Origin: Selaginella moellendorffii
Taxonomy: Eukaryota; Streptophyta; Lycopodiopsida; Selaginellales; Selaginellaceae
DNA length: 64,000 bases
Assembly (NCBI RefSeq): GCF_000143415.4
Contig: NW_003314356.1
Location: 293,462 to 357,461, forward strand
Direction of reading: 5' to 3'
Under the pieces are notes generated by a model. It ran no database searches, was not told where the DNA came from, and saw only the letters and a program-made list of their open reading frames with translations. Within the stretch, counting starts at the first letter, position 1. Each line of letters starts with the position of its first letter. Made by a program: the position numbers and the translations under genes. This document shows, in pieces, positions 1-12,100 of this stretch.

Positions 1-2632
1 AGAAGGTGCTATCCAAATGTCCAAGGTTGCGGAGACAGGAGAGGACTGTCTACCCGAGTTGGACAAAGCCAAAAATGGAATTTTGGCAAGGCTAGTGATG
101 GGCATGTAAAGGCCCATAAGCAACAACGTAATCCCGGTGTGTGGGATTATAGGGTGAGCATACCTGGATTGAGGAACCACTCCCTAGGCTATTGGGTAGG
201 TTCATCCCTAAGAATACTTGCTAAAGCATGATAGAAAGTGCAAAGCTATCCTCCTGGTCTGGAGGAGAATGACCAAAGGAAAGGTGTGAAGCCAAAAAGC
301 AAGAAGTAAGGGGATAGAACCGAACCGTAGGAATCAAAGGGCATAACCAAGGTTGGTTATGCCAGCTGGGAGTGGAGAATCAAGTGGGGGCTTGAGGGTG
401 TTGCCGCTAGCAACCGTGATGCCATGGAGAGTCTAAAATATGGAATTGTCCATGTTAGACTATGTGGCATTTGGAAGGCTTGCAAAAAGGGAGGCCTTAG
501 CAAGCTGAGGGACAGAGTTCCTTCAAGGTTCCCAAAGACGATTCTAGGTAGCTTAGTACCTAGAAAGGCCAAGTGTAAATGGTTCATGGAATGCGCGAAA
601 TCAGAGTGGCGCAGCAGAAGCGTGGTCTTGAAGCTTGCCATGAGGCAAGGCTATCAAGGTTAGGGAAGTAGTTCTTGAGTGTTCAAAGAGAGGGCTTTGA
701 ACGAAAGTCGATGGTCAAGGACTTTCACGTTTATGCAGGAACCATGTTACAGTGGTCGGAGGACTTGCCAAGCGAGATTGGCACGTCGGGGGAACAAATA
801 CCCTAGTTGAAGGTGATAACTTCAAAAAGGGTGGGCCATGGGGCCGAGCATGGAGGAGTCCATGCATGATCACAGACATGTCAAGTGAGAGGACTTGGCA
901 GTGTGGAGGAACTAGGTTCCTAAGCTGTGATCTGTAGCGCGCTTTAAAAATAAGTTGGTGCACCGGCGTGGGGAGTCACGCCAGGCATCTTGTGTGATGC
1001 CGTCCGTAGATGCATATACGGAGGTTGGGTTCGAGTCCCGACCCTCTAGTGCTTGGGTTCGAGTCCCAAATCACTAGGGCGTGGTGATGGTTTGGAATAT
1101 GAGGACACTCATATTTCGGTGGTCATGGACTCTCAGTGGGGAGACTGGTTTGGGCACACCGCCAAGCGAGGGATGCCTCGGAGTCGTGATGCACGGTTAG
1201 ATTGCTTAGTGTGAAAGCTCGGCATATCTAACTTGAACGCTTTGGTGCGAGTGGCACCAAGGACGTGGTGAGTGAGATGGGGACACCTAATCTCAGTTGC
1301 TATGGACCCTTGGCCGGAAGGGCTGGCTTGGGCGCACCGCCAAGTGTGGGGGATGCCCCCGGGGTCGTAGTTAACAAATTAAAGGTCTGGAAGACCTAGT
1401 ACCTATTGGCAAACCTGTTAAAGTGCCGAGGTGAGATCATTAGGTGATCTTGTGGCTAAATAAGGACAAGGTCCTTGTTTGGGTTAAGGAATAAGGTTCC
1501 TAGTTCAAAGTGTTGATTTGAATTATTGATGATGGTGTGGCTTGGTCAAGGTGACCAAGTGGGAAAAGCACCCTAGGGAAATGAGCTATGTCATTGCGAT
1601 GGCATAGTGTGTCCAAGGAAAGTAGTCTCTAAAGAGACCCATGGGAGGGTCACAAAGTTGGGCCGTGGATAGAGCCCACAGCAGAAGATGCTAAAGAGAC
1701 TTACTAGGGGCGAACACCCTAGTCTTGGCAAAGCAGAGCCTTTGCTAAGGAATCACAAGAATACCTCAAGGAGGGAGGTAGAGATTCGATGTTGCTTGGT
1801 GCAACAATCAACGGATAGGAGCAAAAGATGAGTGGCCAAGATAGGGCCGTGGAATCCCTTGGAAGGAATCCAAGTGACAAAGTTAGGCAAGGAACACTAA
1901 TGTGTTGGACGCTAACAAATTCCGGAAAAGGAAGTGTGTTTCCAAGGATGAATTCCGAATTGCTCTGATTTGGCGAAAGTGGAAGCTCCAAGGGAGGGAG
2001 CGGTAAGGTAGCCAAATGATAGGGCCATGGACAGCCCTAGCACAAAGTATGATAAATGGAACTTAGTGCCCAAGGTGGCACGAAATAGAAGAGAGGATGA
2101 TGGTGCCCTCAAGTAATGAGCTTCCTAGGATGGGGAAGTGGAGTTGCACAATCTGTGCAATGCAAGGTGTTGGAGACACCTAGGAAATTGACTTCCAAAA
2201 GTCAAAAGAGTAAAAGTTCCAAGGTGCAAACGTTCAATAGATGGAAATTGAGACTACTTGAGAAGGAGTAGTGGGATTGACTTAGAGAAGGGTCTCTAAG
2301 AGGTTTAGCGAGAACTAAACCAATAAAAGGAGAGAACCACTACATGTGGTCCAATCAGTCTCTAAGTTGGAGAGACTACCCCCCTTAGAGGATAGGTAAG
2401 GCATGGTAAGCCTTTGGTGTCAAACCATTGAGGAATATGCAAAAGGCATGGTGAGCCTTCAATGGCAAACCATTGACGAATATGGAGAAGGCATGGTGAG
2501 CCTTCAATGTCAAACCATTGACAAATATTGGCTAGGTGCCAAGGATGGAAATGGTAACACATGCGGGTGTTACTTTATAAAATGGTTTACCGTTCGATGA
2601 GGACATCGAACTTCGTCTATGGGTGGTGGAGT
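1..2632 (+). mobile_element. Family-A LARD, 3' part of internal region
   Basis: This non-coding DNA matches, in reverse complement, the stretch from about 32120 down to 30291 plus 20018 down to 19737, which is the internal region of the younger family-A element. It ends with a purine-rich tract (GGGTGGTGGAG, about 2620-2630) directly before an LTR that starts TGTGAGAC, as expected for a polypurine tract. No gag, protease, reverse transcriptase or integrase motif is visible in any frame, and the short open frames are not conserved between copies. It is therefore read as the 3' part of a large retrotransposon derivative (LARD) that depends on another element's proteins. The element continues beyond the left edge of the window. 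Confidence 0.75.
1024..1069 (+). repeat. Paired tRNA T-arm-like hairpins in element A
   Basis: Two hairpins with 5-6 bp stems and the 7-nt loop TTCGAGT lie at 1024-1042 and 1053-1069. The loop matches the T-loop and the pol III B-box consensus (GGTTCGANTCC). The same pair occurs before the 3' end of element B at 27073-27123 and, diverged, at about 16390-16460, 31040-31100 and 36310-36365. No acceptor stem, D-arm or anticodon arm is visible, so this is not a tRNA gene. Confidence 0.5.
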
Positions 2633-3272
2633 TGTGAGACACAAAATCCCTAGGCCCCAAAGTAGAGCCGGAAAGGGCGCCATGTGGTAGTGGCCGAAGC
2701 GAGAGCCAAACGAGCGTAACACGTTTGGACCAAAAGCTCCGACTTGAAAAGTCAAGAGCGGGAGTGGAACTCCCAACGAAGTGCTCGAGGAACGAGCACG
2801 AAGCGAGCAAAAGGCGAGGCTCCAAAAAGGGACCCAAAAGGACCAACACATGACACGTGGGAGTGTCCGAGATGGACTCGAGTTGGAGTCCGAAGTGGAG
2901 TCCGAGATGGACCCGAGTTGGAGTCCGAAGTGGAGTCCGAGATGGACCCGAGATGGAGTCCGAGATGGAGTCCGAAGTGGAGTCCGAGGTGGACCCAAGA
3001 TGGACCCGAGTTGGAGTCCGAAGTGGAGTCCGAGATGGACCCGAGATGGAGTCCGAGATGGAGTCCGAAGTGGAGTCCGAGGTGGACCCAAGATGGACCC
3101 GAGTTGGAGTCCGAAGTGGAGTCCGAGATGGACCCGAGATGGAGTCCGAGATGGAGTCCGAGATGGAGTCCGAGGTGGACCCGAGGTGGAGTCCGAGATG
3201 GAGTCCGAGATGGACCCGAGATGGACCCAAGATGGAGTCCGAGATGGAGTCCGAAGTCGAGACCGAGACTGG

Positions 3273-3304
<32 letters not shown>

Positions 3305-4413
3305 TCGGGACCGAGACCGAGACCGAGGCCGAGGCCGAGACGGAGCCCGAGCCCGAGTCCGAGTCCGAATCCGAGTCCGAGTCCGAGTCCGAGTCCGAGT
3401 CCGAGTCCGGAGCCTGAGAGGGTGAAAGCCCAAAGCGTTCGTCTCCCAGACCCTGGGGGGTTTGGTGAGCTCCAAAAGTATAGTAGGGGGGAGGACTGCA
3501 GTGGAGCCAGTTTGGCCAGGAAAGGCCAGTTTGGCCCAGGAAGGCCAGACCCAGTGTTGGGTGATGAGCTGCCCACTGGGAAGTCCAAGACTAGAGTGAA
3601 CACAGACCGACAAGCGGGGTAGCTTGGTGAAGTGTTCAAGAGCCGGCTCTAGTTCCCCCGGGAGATCGACTGGCCGATGCTCCCAGTCCAAGTGTGGGTG
3701 GCACTACCTACTTGGATACCTGGTGTGGCTCAACGGAACCCGCTCTAAGCCCATGGCTAGAGCACCCAAGGGCAGAAGGCGAGGAGAGTACCCAGGTGGC
3801 TCGCATAAGGCCACGGTGTTCTGAAATGTTGTCCCAAAGGCCCAGATTGTGGAAAGGAAGAGGAGCAGTCCTCTGGGGTAGTGACCAAGGACACAGTCGT
3901 GTGGTGAGGAAGTCCCAGAGGACCGTGGGACTTAGTGGTCGGGCCTGTGGGTCTCGATCCAGTGGCAGTGTTGGCAAACTCGGCCAGGGGCAGAAAGGGA
4001 CTTAGTGGGGACTGACAGAGGGATATTAGGGAAGGCTATTCCCCTTGTCGGTGGGCATCCTAAGGATGCTAAGGAGTGGATCTGAGATGACCACTCACGG
4101 ATGGTTTTCCTAGTCTTGGAGAGCCAAGACGGTGATGCAAGTGGTATTGGACTACCAGTGTGGCAAAGGTGATTGGGCATGGCCTTAGCGTAACGGGCTG
4201 CTATGTCAGTGGTACCTTTGAGTGTCGGTCATGGGATCGGACACGTGGAGCACTTGGACCAAGTGCAAATGTTGAGTGGCATGGATGCCATTCTCGGGGC
4301 TAGCAAGTCCCAAGTCCTGGATTGGACTTATGGAGGTTGTGAATGAGACTCCTCCAAGTGGTCAGAGGTGTGGTTAAGTGACTAAAGTAGAATGGAAAAT
4401 TTAGTCGCTTACA
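2633..4413 (+). mobile_element. Family-A LTR shared by two internal regions
   Basis: This is a 1781-bp LTR beginning TGTGAGACACAAAATCC and ending TTTAGTCGCTTACA. The inverted ends TGT...ACA are typical of LTRs. It closely resembles, in reverse orientation, the solo LTR at 27265-29065 and the LTR at 33632-35895. It is preceded by a polypurine tract and followed two bases later by a primer-binding site, so one LTR serves the 3' end of one internal region and the 5' end of the next. Such an internal-LTR-internal layout usually arises by unequal recombination between LTRs. Confidence 0.85.
2857..3417 (+). repeat. Tandem GAGTCCGAGATGG-type array inside LTR A
   Basis: A 560-bp array of 6- and 12-bp units built from GAGTCC, GAGATGGAGTCC, GAGATGGACCC and GAGACC, with a higher-order period near 100 bp in the middle part. 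It is open in several frames on both strands only because the unit lacks stop codons. The array recurs in the other A LTRs (28260-28840, about 34620-35015), with different copy numbers. A related GAGTCCGAGATCGG array sits in LTR B. It lies well inside the LTR and could affect transcription or replication slippage; its function is unknown. Confidence 0.9.
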
Positions 4414-5030
4414 ACTTGGTATCGGAGCTGTTCCTTAGTCCAACTTTTATTGGTGCTCAAGTATATCACCACTAGTGTTGGCATCGGAAGGTCCGAGGAG
4501 TGGGCCTATCCTTGAGGAGTAGCAAGTCGGGAAGACATGGCTTTCCATTACAGTTCATGTGTGAACTTGTAGACGAGGTGGTGGATAGAAAAGGGCCAAT
4601 AATGGAACGACTTTGGGATCTTGGGAACAGTATATGGTTTTCCTCAAAGAGTTGAGGATGTGATCTAAATGAGCGTTTGACTTAGCAAACTGGCTAATGT
4701 AGTTGTGGTAAACAACTACAGTTGGGATCACGGGAAAGATAAAGACTCCAAAGCAATAAAGGAGTCACAAGATTTTCCTCATATAGTTGAGGTTGGTGCT
4801 CATGAATGTGAGACCAGAAGTAATGACCGTGGGAGGTCAAATACGGAAGAGGACTCAAGTCCTTGAAAAGGTAGCCGGGGCTACCTCTAATAAATGCTGG
4901 AACAACCCAAGGAGTTGGGGGTGTATTAAGTGGATGAGTTGGTGTTCTCATCACATGGACAAGTAGTCCTAAGGGGCAAAGGTTGCCCCCAGAGAACAAA
5001 ATCAAGTGTCGGAGTATCCTTCGCACTATA
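4414..5030 (+). mobile_element. Family-A LARD, PBS and 5' part of internal region
   Basis: TTGGTATCGGAGC at 4416-4428 lies two bases after the LTR end. It resembles TGGTATCAGAGC, the standard plant primer-binding site complementary to initiator Met-tRNA. The following sequence matches, in reverse complement, 33631 down to about 33020, which is the start of the internal region of the younger A element. Similarity fades near 5030, so this copy is truncated there. No coding potential is seen. Confidence 0.75.
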
Positions 5031-6244
5031 TAGGCTCATGGACTCCCAACACCAAACACCTGCCGAGAATCTTTCAAGTTAGCACAGTAGTACCAACTCA
5101 ACAATGCCCACCTAAACAAAGAAAACATGGAGCTCAAGGTCTAACTTCAAGTGCTCGAGACTGCCATTAAGAACTACACTCGCAATGAGCTCGAGGACTA
5201 CAAGGAAGAACCAAAGGCTAACACCACAACTGCTACTACTACCACAATGGAAGCTTGAGCCATAGAAGCTACTCAACTCTAGTCGTCAGAGAGTAGAGAG
5301 GTACATTCATTTTGCATCATGATTTTTGCACAAAGGCATTTCCTAAGTTAGGAATTGAGATCAGGATTTCTCCCAGTCCAAATTTCTGACTTGGATGACT
5401 AGGCATGTAATGGTTATATAGGCTAGTGATAGCACGCCAGACCTATCCCCTTTCTATCTTTTTATATCCTTGGCCATAATAACATACACTTCACTTGCTC
5501 AACATCTACTCTTCTCTTCCAAGCCTATCTTACTCACTGCCTTTTAAGGATCAAGGCTGTGAGATGTGCATTAATCTCAGCACCAACATCTTTGCAACAA
5601 CACATGGCTAAATATTTCTTTCCTTTTTATGTTTGGATCTAGTTTAGATTAGAGAGGATTCACAAGATCATTGTAGAGGTGATTTTATAGTTCTTCAATA
5701 GTATAGAGCACTAGAAATATTCTGATTTCTAGAATATTCCTCTCTCTGTATAAAGCCCTATGAGTGAATGAGAGAGAGGGCATTTAGGGCAATCGGAAAG
5801 AGCTTGAGTTTGTGATAGAAGCCTTGAGAGCTAGAGATAGAGACGTTAGGAGATAGCCCTCATCTCCCAATAGGGTTGGTAGATCCCTATAATTCTTTAA
5901 TTGCAAAAACTAATCTCCCAAAGTCATGTGTTACCTTGACCATTGAACCACTAATTGCTATGCAATCAATCACAATACCACTAGTTGGGCAATAGAGCTC
6001 AAGCAAAACATGCATCACCGATTGAGATTAGTATTGATACCCAGATAATGTGTTGTGGATGTTCTCATCCAAGTGATTTGGTATGATGTTAGTAGAGTTA
6101 TTATATATAGCAAAACACATACAACACACTCGCTATTATAAAAATCCTCATGTTTTTTTTATTATAAAACATATGGCAAATCCACATCATAACCTAAAAA
6201 CTAAAACTCTTAGAGATAACACAAAACACTTCATGATTTCTTAC
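5031..6244. other. No gene seen; weak bZIP-like remnant at about 5085-5235
   Basis: AT-rich DNA without a recognisable gene or repeat family. On the plus strand around 5085-5235, one frame with two stop codons reads like the zipper of a plant bZIP factor (for example LNKENMELKV followed by LQVLETAIKNY), with leucines near heptad spacing. It is too short and broken to be a gene and could be chance. The rest, including short poly-A/T tracts near 6150, shows nothing I can name. Confidence 0.3.
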
Positions 6245-6337
6245 CTTCTCTAGCATGTCTGGGACACCTTTGGTCTTGACCTCAACACTATCCATGATGT
6301 ATCTAGAGGAGAACCTCTTGAAGTTTATTTCAATTGT
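6245..6337 (-). pseudogene. Left half of an exon split by the nested stack
   Basis: Read on the minus strand together with 39159-39132, and counting the duplicated 5 bp once, this gives one open exon of 116 nt. It is preceded by a good acceptor (CTAATTAG) and followed by a GTAAGA donor at 6244. The frame is open across the join and gives an ordinary mixed-composition peptide (for example FKRFSSRYIMDSVEVKTKG). It shows that the 32.8-kb stack entered a coding exon. I do not recognise the protein family. Confidence 0.5.
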
Positions 6338-8908
6338 TGTAAGTAACTAAAGAGAATGATTTGAGAGATGATTTATAAAGGTTCAAATATAAAGGGAAAG
6401 GGCTTATGAAAAATAGTGCATTCTTTTGTCCAATTAGTTAATGGATTTGGGATATTTGGGGTTAAATGTCTTTGGGTTTGAATAATACTAAGTTGGATGA
6501 CATCCTGGGAAGTCCAAATTTAGGAGCTTACATTTGGTATTAGAAATGTCTTGGGTCCAACTCTATTGGTTTGTTTAGGGGAATTACACTATATGTTAAA
6601 ATTGATATTTGGTAGGTCTAGTTTGCCTTTGGCTAGGCTCGACCCAAAAGGTAGGGTGTCAAGAGAACGGGGCTTTAAGAAGAGTTCTAAGCAACTAAAT
6701 TTTCCATTCTTGTTTAATCACTTAACCACACCTCTAACCATTTGAAGGAGTTTCATTCACAACCTCTATAAGTCTTATTCTAGACTTTGGGAACTTACTA
6801 GCCCCATGAATGGCTTGTATGCCACTTAGCCTTTGCACTTGGTCTGAGTGCTCCACGTGTCCAATCCCATGATTGACACCCAAAGGTACCACTGACATAT
6901 CAACTTATTACATTAAGGCCATGCTCATTCACCCTTGTCACATCAGTAGTCCAAAACCACTTACATCATAGTCCCATCTCTCAAAGACTGGGTCATCCGT
7001 CCATAAGTGGTCATCCCTTGACCACATCTTAGTGCCCTTAGGATGCCCAAAGATATGAGAAACACCATTTCCTAATGTCCCTTCTTCCATTCCCACCAAG
7101 TCCCTCTCCATCCACAGCTATGTTTGCTAACACTACCACTGGGTCAAGGCCTAAAAGCCCAACCACTAAGTCTTATTGACATTTGAGACTTCCTCACCAT
7201 ATGACCGTATCCTTGGTCACTATACCAGAGGACTACTCCTCTTCCTTGACTTTGGGATGACATTTCAAAATATTGTGGCCCTACGCGACTCTCATGGGTA
7301 CTCTCCCTACCTTCTACCTTTATGTGCCCTAACTATGTGGCTAGAGCAAGGTTCTAATGAGCCATACAAGGTCTCCAAGTAGGTAGTGCCACCCACACTT
7401 GGATTGAGAGCATCAACCATTTGATCTCCCGGGGAAGCTAGAGCTAACTCTTGAACACTTCACCAAGCTACCCCGCTTTTCTATCCATATTCACCCTAGC
7501 CTTGGACTCCTTAGTAGATATATCATTACTTAATATATGGGTATAGCCTTCCTTGATCACATTGGCCTTTTCTAGCCACACTGGCTTCACTAAAGTTCTC
7601 CCCCTATTATACTTTTGGAGCTCACCAAACCCCTCAAAGGCTAGGAGATGATTGCTTTAAGCTTTCACCCTCAATCTTAGACTTGGTCTTGGACTTGGTC
7701 TCGATCTTAGTATAGGTTTCGATCTCTATCTCGGTCTCGATCTCGGCCTCTTTCTTGGCCTTGACCTCAGACCCCATCTTAGGTCCATCTTGGACTCGAC
7801 CTCAAACTCCATCTTAGGTCCATCTCGAACTCCATCTCGGTTCCATCTTGGACTCCATCTTAGGTCAATCTCGGACTCCATCTTAGGTCCATATCAAACC
7901 CCATCTTGGACTCCATCTCAAATTCCTTCTTAGACTCCTTCTTAGACTCTTTTTCGCACTCATTCCTGACACTTCTATCTGTCATGACATTTGTCATGTG
8001 TCAGTCCTTCTTGTGTCCCTTTTTAGAGACTCATTCACCAATTGCTTCATGCTCATTCCTTGAGCACTTTGTTTAGAGTTCCACTCCCGCTCTCAACTTT
8101 CGAGTTAGAGCTTTTAGTCCAAACATGTTATGCTTGTTGGACTTCTGCTTTGACCACTACTATGTGGCACCCTTTTTGCTCCACTTTGGGGCTTAGAGAT
8201 TTGTGTTTCACAATTCCACTACCCATAGACAAAGTTTGATGTCCTCATCGATCAATAAACCATTTTTTAAAGTAACCTCATCATGAATTACCATTTTTCA
8301 TCTTTCACACTAAGCTAATATTTGTCAATGGTTCGACATTGAAGGCTCAACATGCCTTGCCCATCCTTTAAGGGGCGTAGTCTCTTCAACTTAAAGACTC
8401 ATTTGATCACAAATGGTGGTCCCTCCCCTTTATTCATTTAGTTTTCACTAAACTCATTAGAGACACCTTCTCTATTTTGATTTTACTACTCATTTTGGAG
8501 TACTCTTAGCCTCTACTAACATAACTATCACATTTTAAAACTTTAATATTGATACTTCTTTCTCAATTTCCTAAGTGTGTCCAACACTTTTCATTGCGTC
8601 GGTTATGCAAACACCACTTCCCCATCCTAGGAAGTTCTTTACTTGTGGGCGCCATCATCCTTTCTTTTCTTTTTTGCCACACTTGGCATTAAGTTTTACT
8701 TTTCAAAATTCGTACTAGGGTTATTTATGGCCCTATCATTTGGCTACTTTGCCGCTCCATCTTTTAGAGCCTTCATCTTTACCAAATTGAAGCATTTAAG
8801 AATCTATTCTTGAAAATATATTTCCTTTTCCACAATCCATTAGCATCCACCACATGGGTATTCCTTGCTTAACTTGTTGTTTGGATTCATTTCAATTATT
8901 TCCATGGC

Positions 8909-9141
8909 TATTAGGTGCCAGCTTTAACCACGTGATCAATGTCAGTCAAAAGGAGGCTCAATGGTATATTAAGGCATGTTAGGGTAAGGGACTTAACCTA
9001 CCCTAAGGCTCATAGTGAAGCAGTGGCACAATAGAGCTTTTGAGGTAGCTTAAAGGTGGTTAGGTGGTGAGGAACCTCAAAAGGTGGCATAGCATAGTCT
9101 AGAGAGAATAAATCTTTATCTTTTTATGCCAGATCATAACA
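8909..9141 (+). repeat. 5' LTR of element C
   Basis: A 233-bp LTR, same length as the 3' LTR and as both LTRs of the small C derivative at 14818-16028. The initial TG has mutated to TA. It is followed directly by the primer-binding site TTGGTATCA. Confidence 0.88.
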
Positions 9142-9165
9142 TTGGTATCAAAAAAGTTGGTTGCG

Positions 9166-12100
9166 ATGGCCGACCAAGTTGAAAGCTGGAATCCTATTAT
9201 CGATGGTGGTGCTAAAGATAGTGCCAATAGGGCTATGGAGGTTTGGACCATTCAAGATGTTGTTCAAAAGCTGCAAGCCCTTAATTGAAATCAGCAAAAG
9301 ATGCAAGATGAGATGCATGGCATGATGGATACCATGCATGAGCATGTTGAGGCACTCAAGGTTGGACATAGTAGCACTCCAAGTAAGCCTTCCTTGGTAG
9401 ATTGACTCAAGATCTCAACCTTTTCCAATGATGGTGGTGTGGCTAGCCAATGTGAAAATGTTCTTGATTGCTAGGGGAACTCCAAATGTAGAGGCTTTAC
9501 TAGCTATTCCAATGGTTTTGTGTGATGTGGTCTTTGGTGGTGGAATTAGTTTGAGGAGTCTCATGTTGCAGACAAGAAACCACTAGTGTCTACCATGGAT
9601 GAGTTTGAGGTTGCTTTTCATTTACATTTTGCCCCTCACTACAATGTGGAAAATGCTCGTACAAAACTTCGATATTTCAGCAAGGGAAAATGGATTATAT
9701 TATTGAGAAGTTTACTCGCTTAATTAACTATGTTCCAACGAAGGATCCAGATCAAAACAAGTCCTAGTTCATTGATGGCCTTCATAATGAGAACATGCGG
9801 CAACACTTGCATAATTCTCAACCTATAAAGAGTTTCGAGGAGCTATTTGATGCGGCTTGTTGACTTGATAATGTTAAGCACAAGTCTTGCAAGAATTTCA
9901 GGAGTCCTTCTATCAAGAATCGTCATGATGATTGCCATGGATACAAGGATGGGAACAAACACCACAAGTTGAAGTCTATGGTGACTACTTCAGATGCAAA
10001 GGGGTCAAAGAAGTAGAAGTTCTTTGTGAAGAATTATAGACAGGGTTGTCATCATTGTGGCGAGCTTGAACATTACAAGGCTGATTGTCCACAGCTGAAA
10101 AACAAGCAGCAGGGCAAAATGAATGGCTAATCTTCTACTGACAGTACGTCAGATACTAAAAAGTTGCAAGCTTTGCAATGTGAAGATGACAGGGACGACC
10201 ATTCCAATCGAAGGAAGAAGCTTTGAATTGTTGCTCATCAACTCAACTATGTGTGGAACAAGATGGACCTCAAGGATACTTGTGAATCAGCTTTAATGCT
10301 GGAGGGCATGTTCTGTGGCGATCTAGTGCAAATTTTACTTAATAATGGGAGTAATGGCAATTTTTTTTTAGCAAAGTTTGTTGCGGAGCATGGCTTGGTC
10401 ACACAAGGAGTCCTTTCCTAAATGGTGGAAGGTGCAACTACCTCTGCTTAGCATTTCAATGGTTGTGTAGAGAGGCTGGAACTATTGGTTGGCAAAACCA
10501 CACTTCTAGAAACTTTTTATCTCATAGATATCCATCGTATGGATCTCATTCTTGGGATGCCATGATTGGTGAAGGTGGATCTAGCAATAAAGTGGAGTAT
10601 TAAACGTGTCTCATTGGAGTACAGTGGCATTAAAGATGTGTGGTTTGGAGAGGGAGTTTAACCTCTAGTTGTTATGTTGTTTGCTACATCTTTGAAGTGG
10701 GCTTGTCGTAATAGAAAAACACTTTCAAGTTACTTGCTGTTTATTCATGACTTGGGGGATTAAGGCACGTGTGGGGGAGAAGCAATAGTACGGGATATAC
10801 TCGATAAGTTTTCTAATATTTTTCCATCTGAACTTCCTCGTGGGTTGCCTCCACTACGAGGTGTGGAGCATGGGATTATGTTGGAGCTAAGGATAAGGCC
10901 AATTTACCAGCATCCATTTCAGTTAAATTATGTAGAGGAGCAAGAAGTTCAATGACAAGTCAAGGAATTACTTGAGTTTGGATTTATTCAACCAAGTAAG
11001 TCTCTGTTTGGTACTCCAGTCTTACTTGTAAAAAAGAAGGATGATTCAATACGGATGTGTATTGACTACCATGCCTTAAGAAGACAATGAAGGATAAAAT
11101 GCTGATGTCACATGTGAATGATATCTTAGACAAGCTTAGTGAAGCACGAGTGTTTACCAAGATTGATTTGAGGAGTAGATATCATCAAATTGTAATGGAT
11201 GATGCATCTATCTCTAAGACAGCATTCAATACAAGCTTTGGACATTTTGAGTTTACAGTTATGCCGTTTGGTTTGACAAATGCACCAGTGACATTTACTC
11301 GATTAATAACAAGGTATTTAAGCATTATCTTTATGAGTTTATGGAGATTTTATTGGATGATATTCTTGTTTTCAGCAAGAATATGGAGGAGCATATGGTG
11401 CATTTGTGCAAGGTTCTTTTATTACTATATGACAACAAACTTTATGCAAAAAAGAGCAAATATGAATTTGCAAAGTTGGAGGTGGAATATTTAAGCCATA
11501 TTGTGACATCTAAGGGTGTCAAGACAGATCCAAGGAAGGTGGCTGTAGTGGAGAACTGGCCTACACCAACTTCAGTGGCTAAGTTACGCAATTTTCTTTG
11601 TATAGCTAGTTACTACTAATGTTTCTAGCATATACCAATTCCTTTAACACAATTGTTATGCAAGAACATCCCATTCAAGTGGAAGAAGCCACAAGAAGAG
11701 AGTTTTGTGGCACTGAAACAATTATTGAGCAAGGCTCCAGTGCTTTGCATTGCTAATCCATCAAAACTTTATGAGGTGACATGTGATGTGAGTGGTTATG
11801 CACTAGGAGGAATTCTCATGCAAAAGGGACAACCTATTGTATATGAGAGTCAAACTTTGAATCTCATAGAACAGTGTTATTTCACATATGAGCCTCTATT
11901 GTTCATACTTTGCAAACATGGCGACATTATCTTTATAGTGCTATGTTTGTGGTGTTGACAGATCACAAACCACTTGTGTATCTTTTCACACAGAAGGAAT
12001 TGAACACTAGGCAAGTTCGTTGGATGGTCAAACTCATGTACTTTAGGGAGTTTCTTATTGAGCACCATCCTAGAAAATCAAATATGGTGGCATCTAGAGG

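Noticed and set aside
1020-1075. Possible tRNA genes from the GGTTCGAGTCCC motifs
   Set aside because: Only T-arm-like hairpins exist; no acceptor stem, anticodon arm or CCA-proximal pairing could be found.
2532-3691. Several long overlapping open frames (up to 373 residues) on both strands
   Set aside because: They are produced by the stop-free GAGTCC array inside LTR A; their sequences are pure repeat translations and change between copies.
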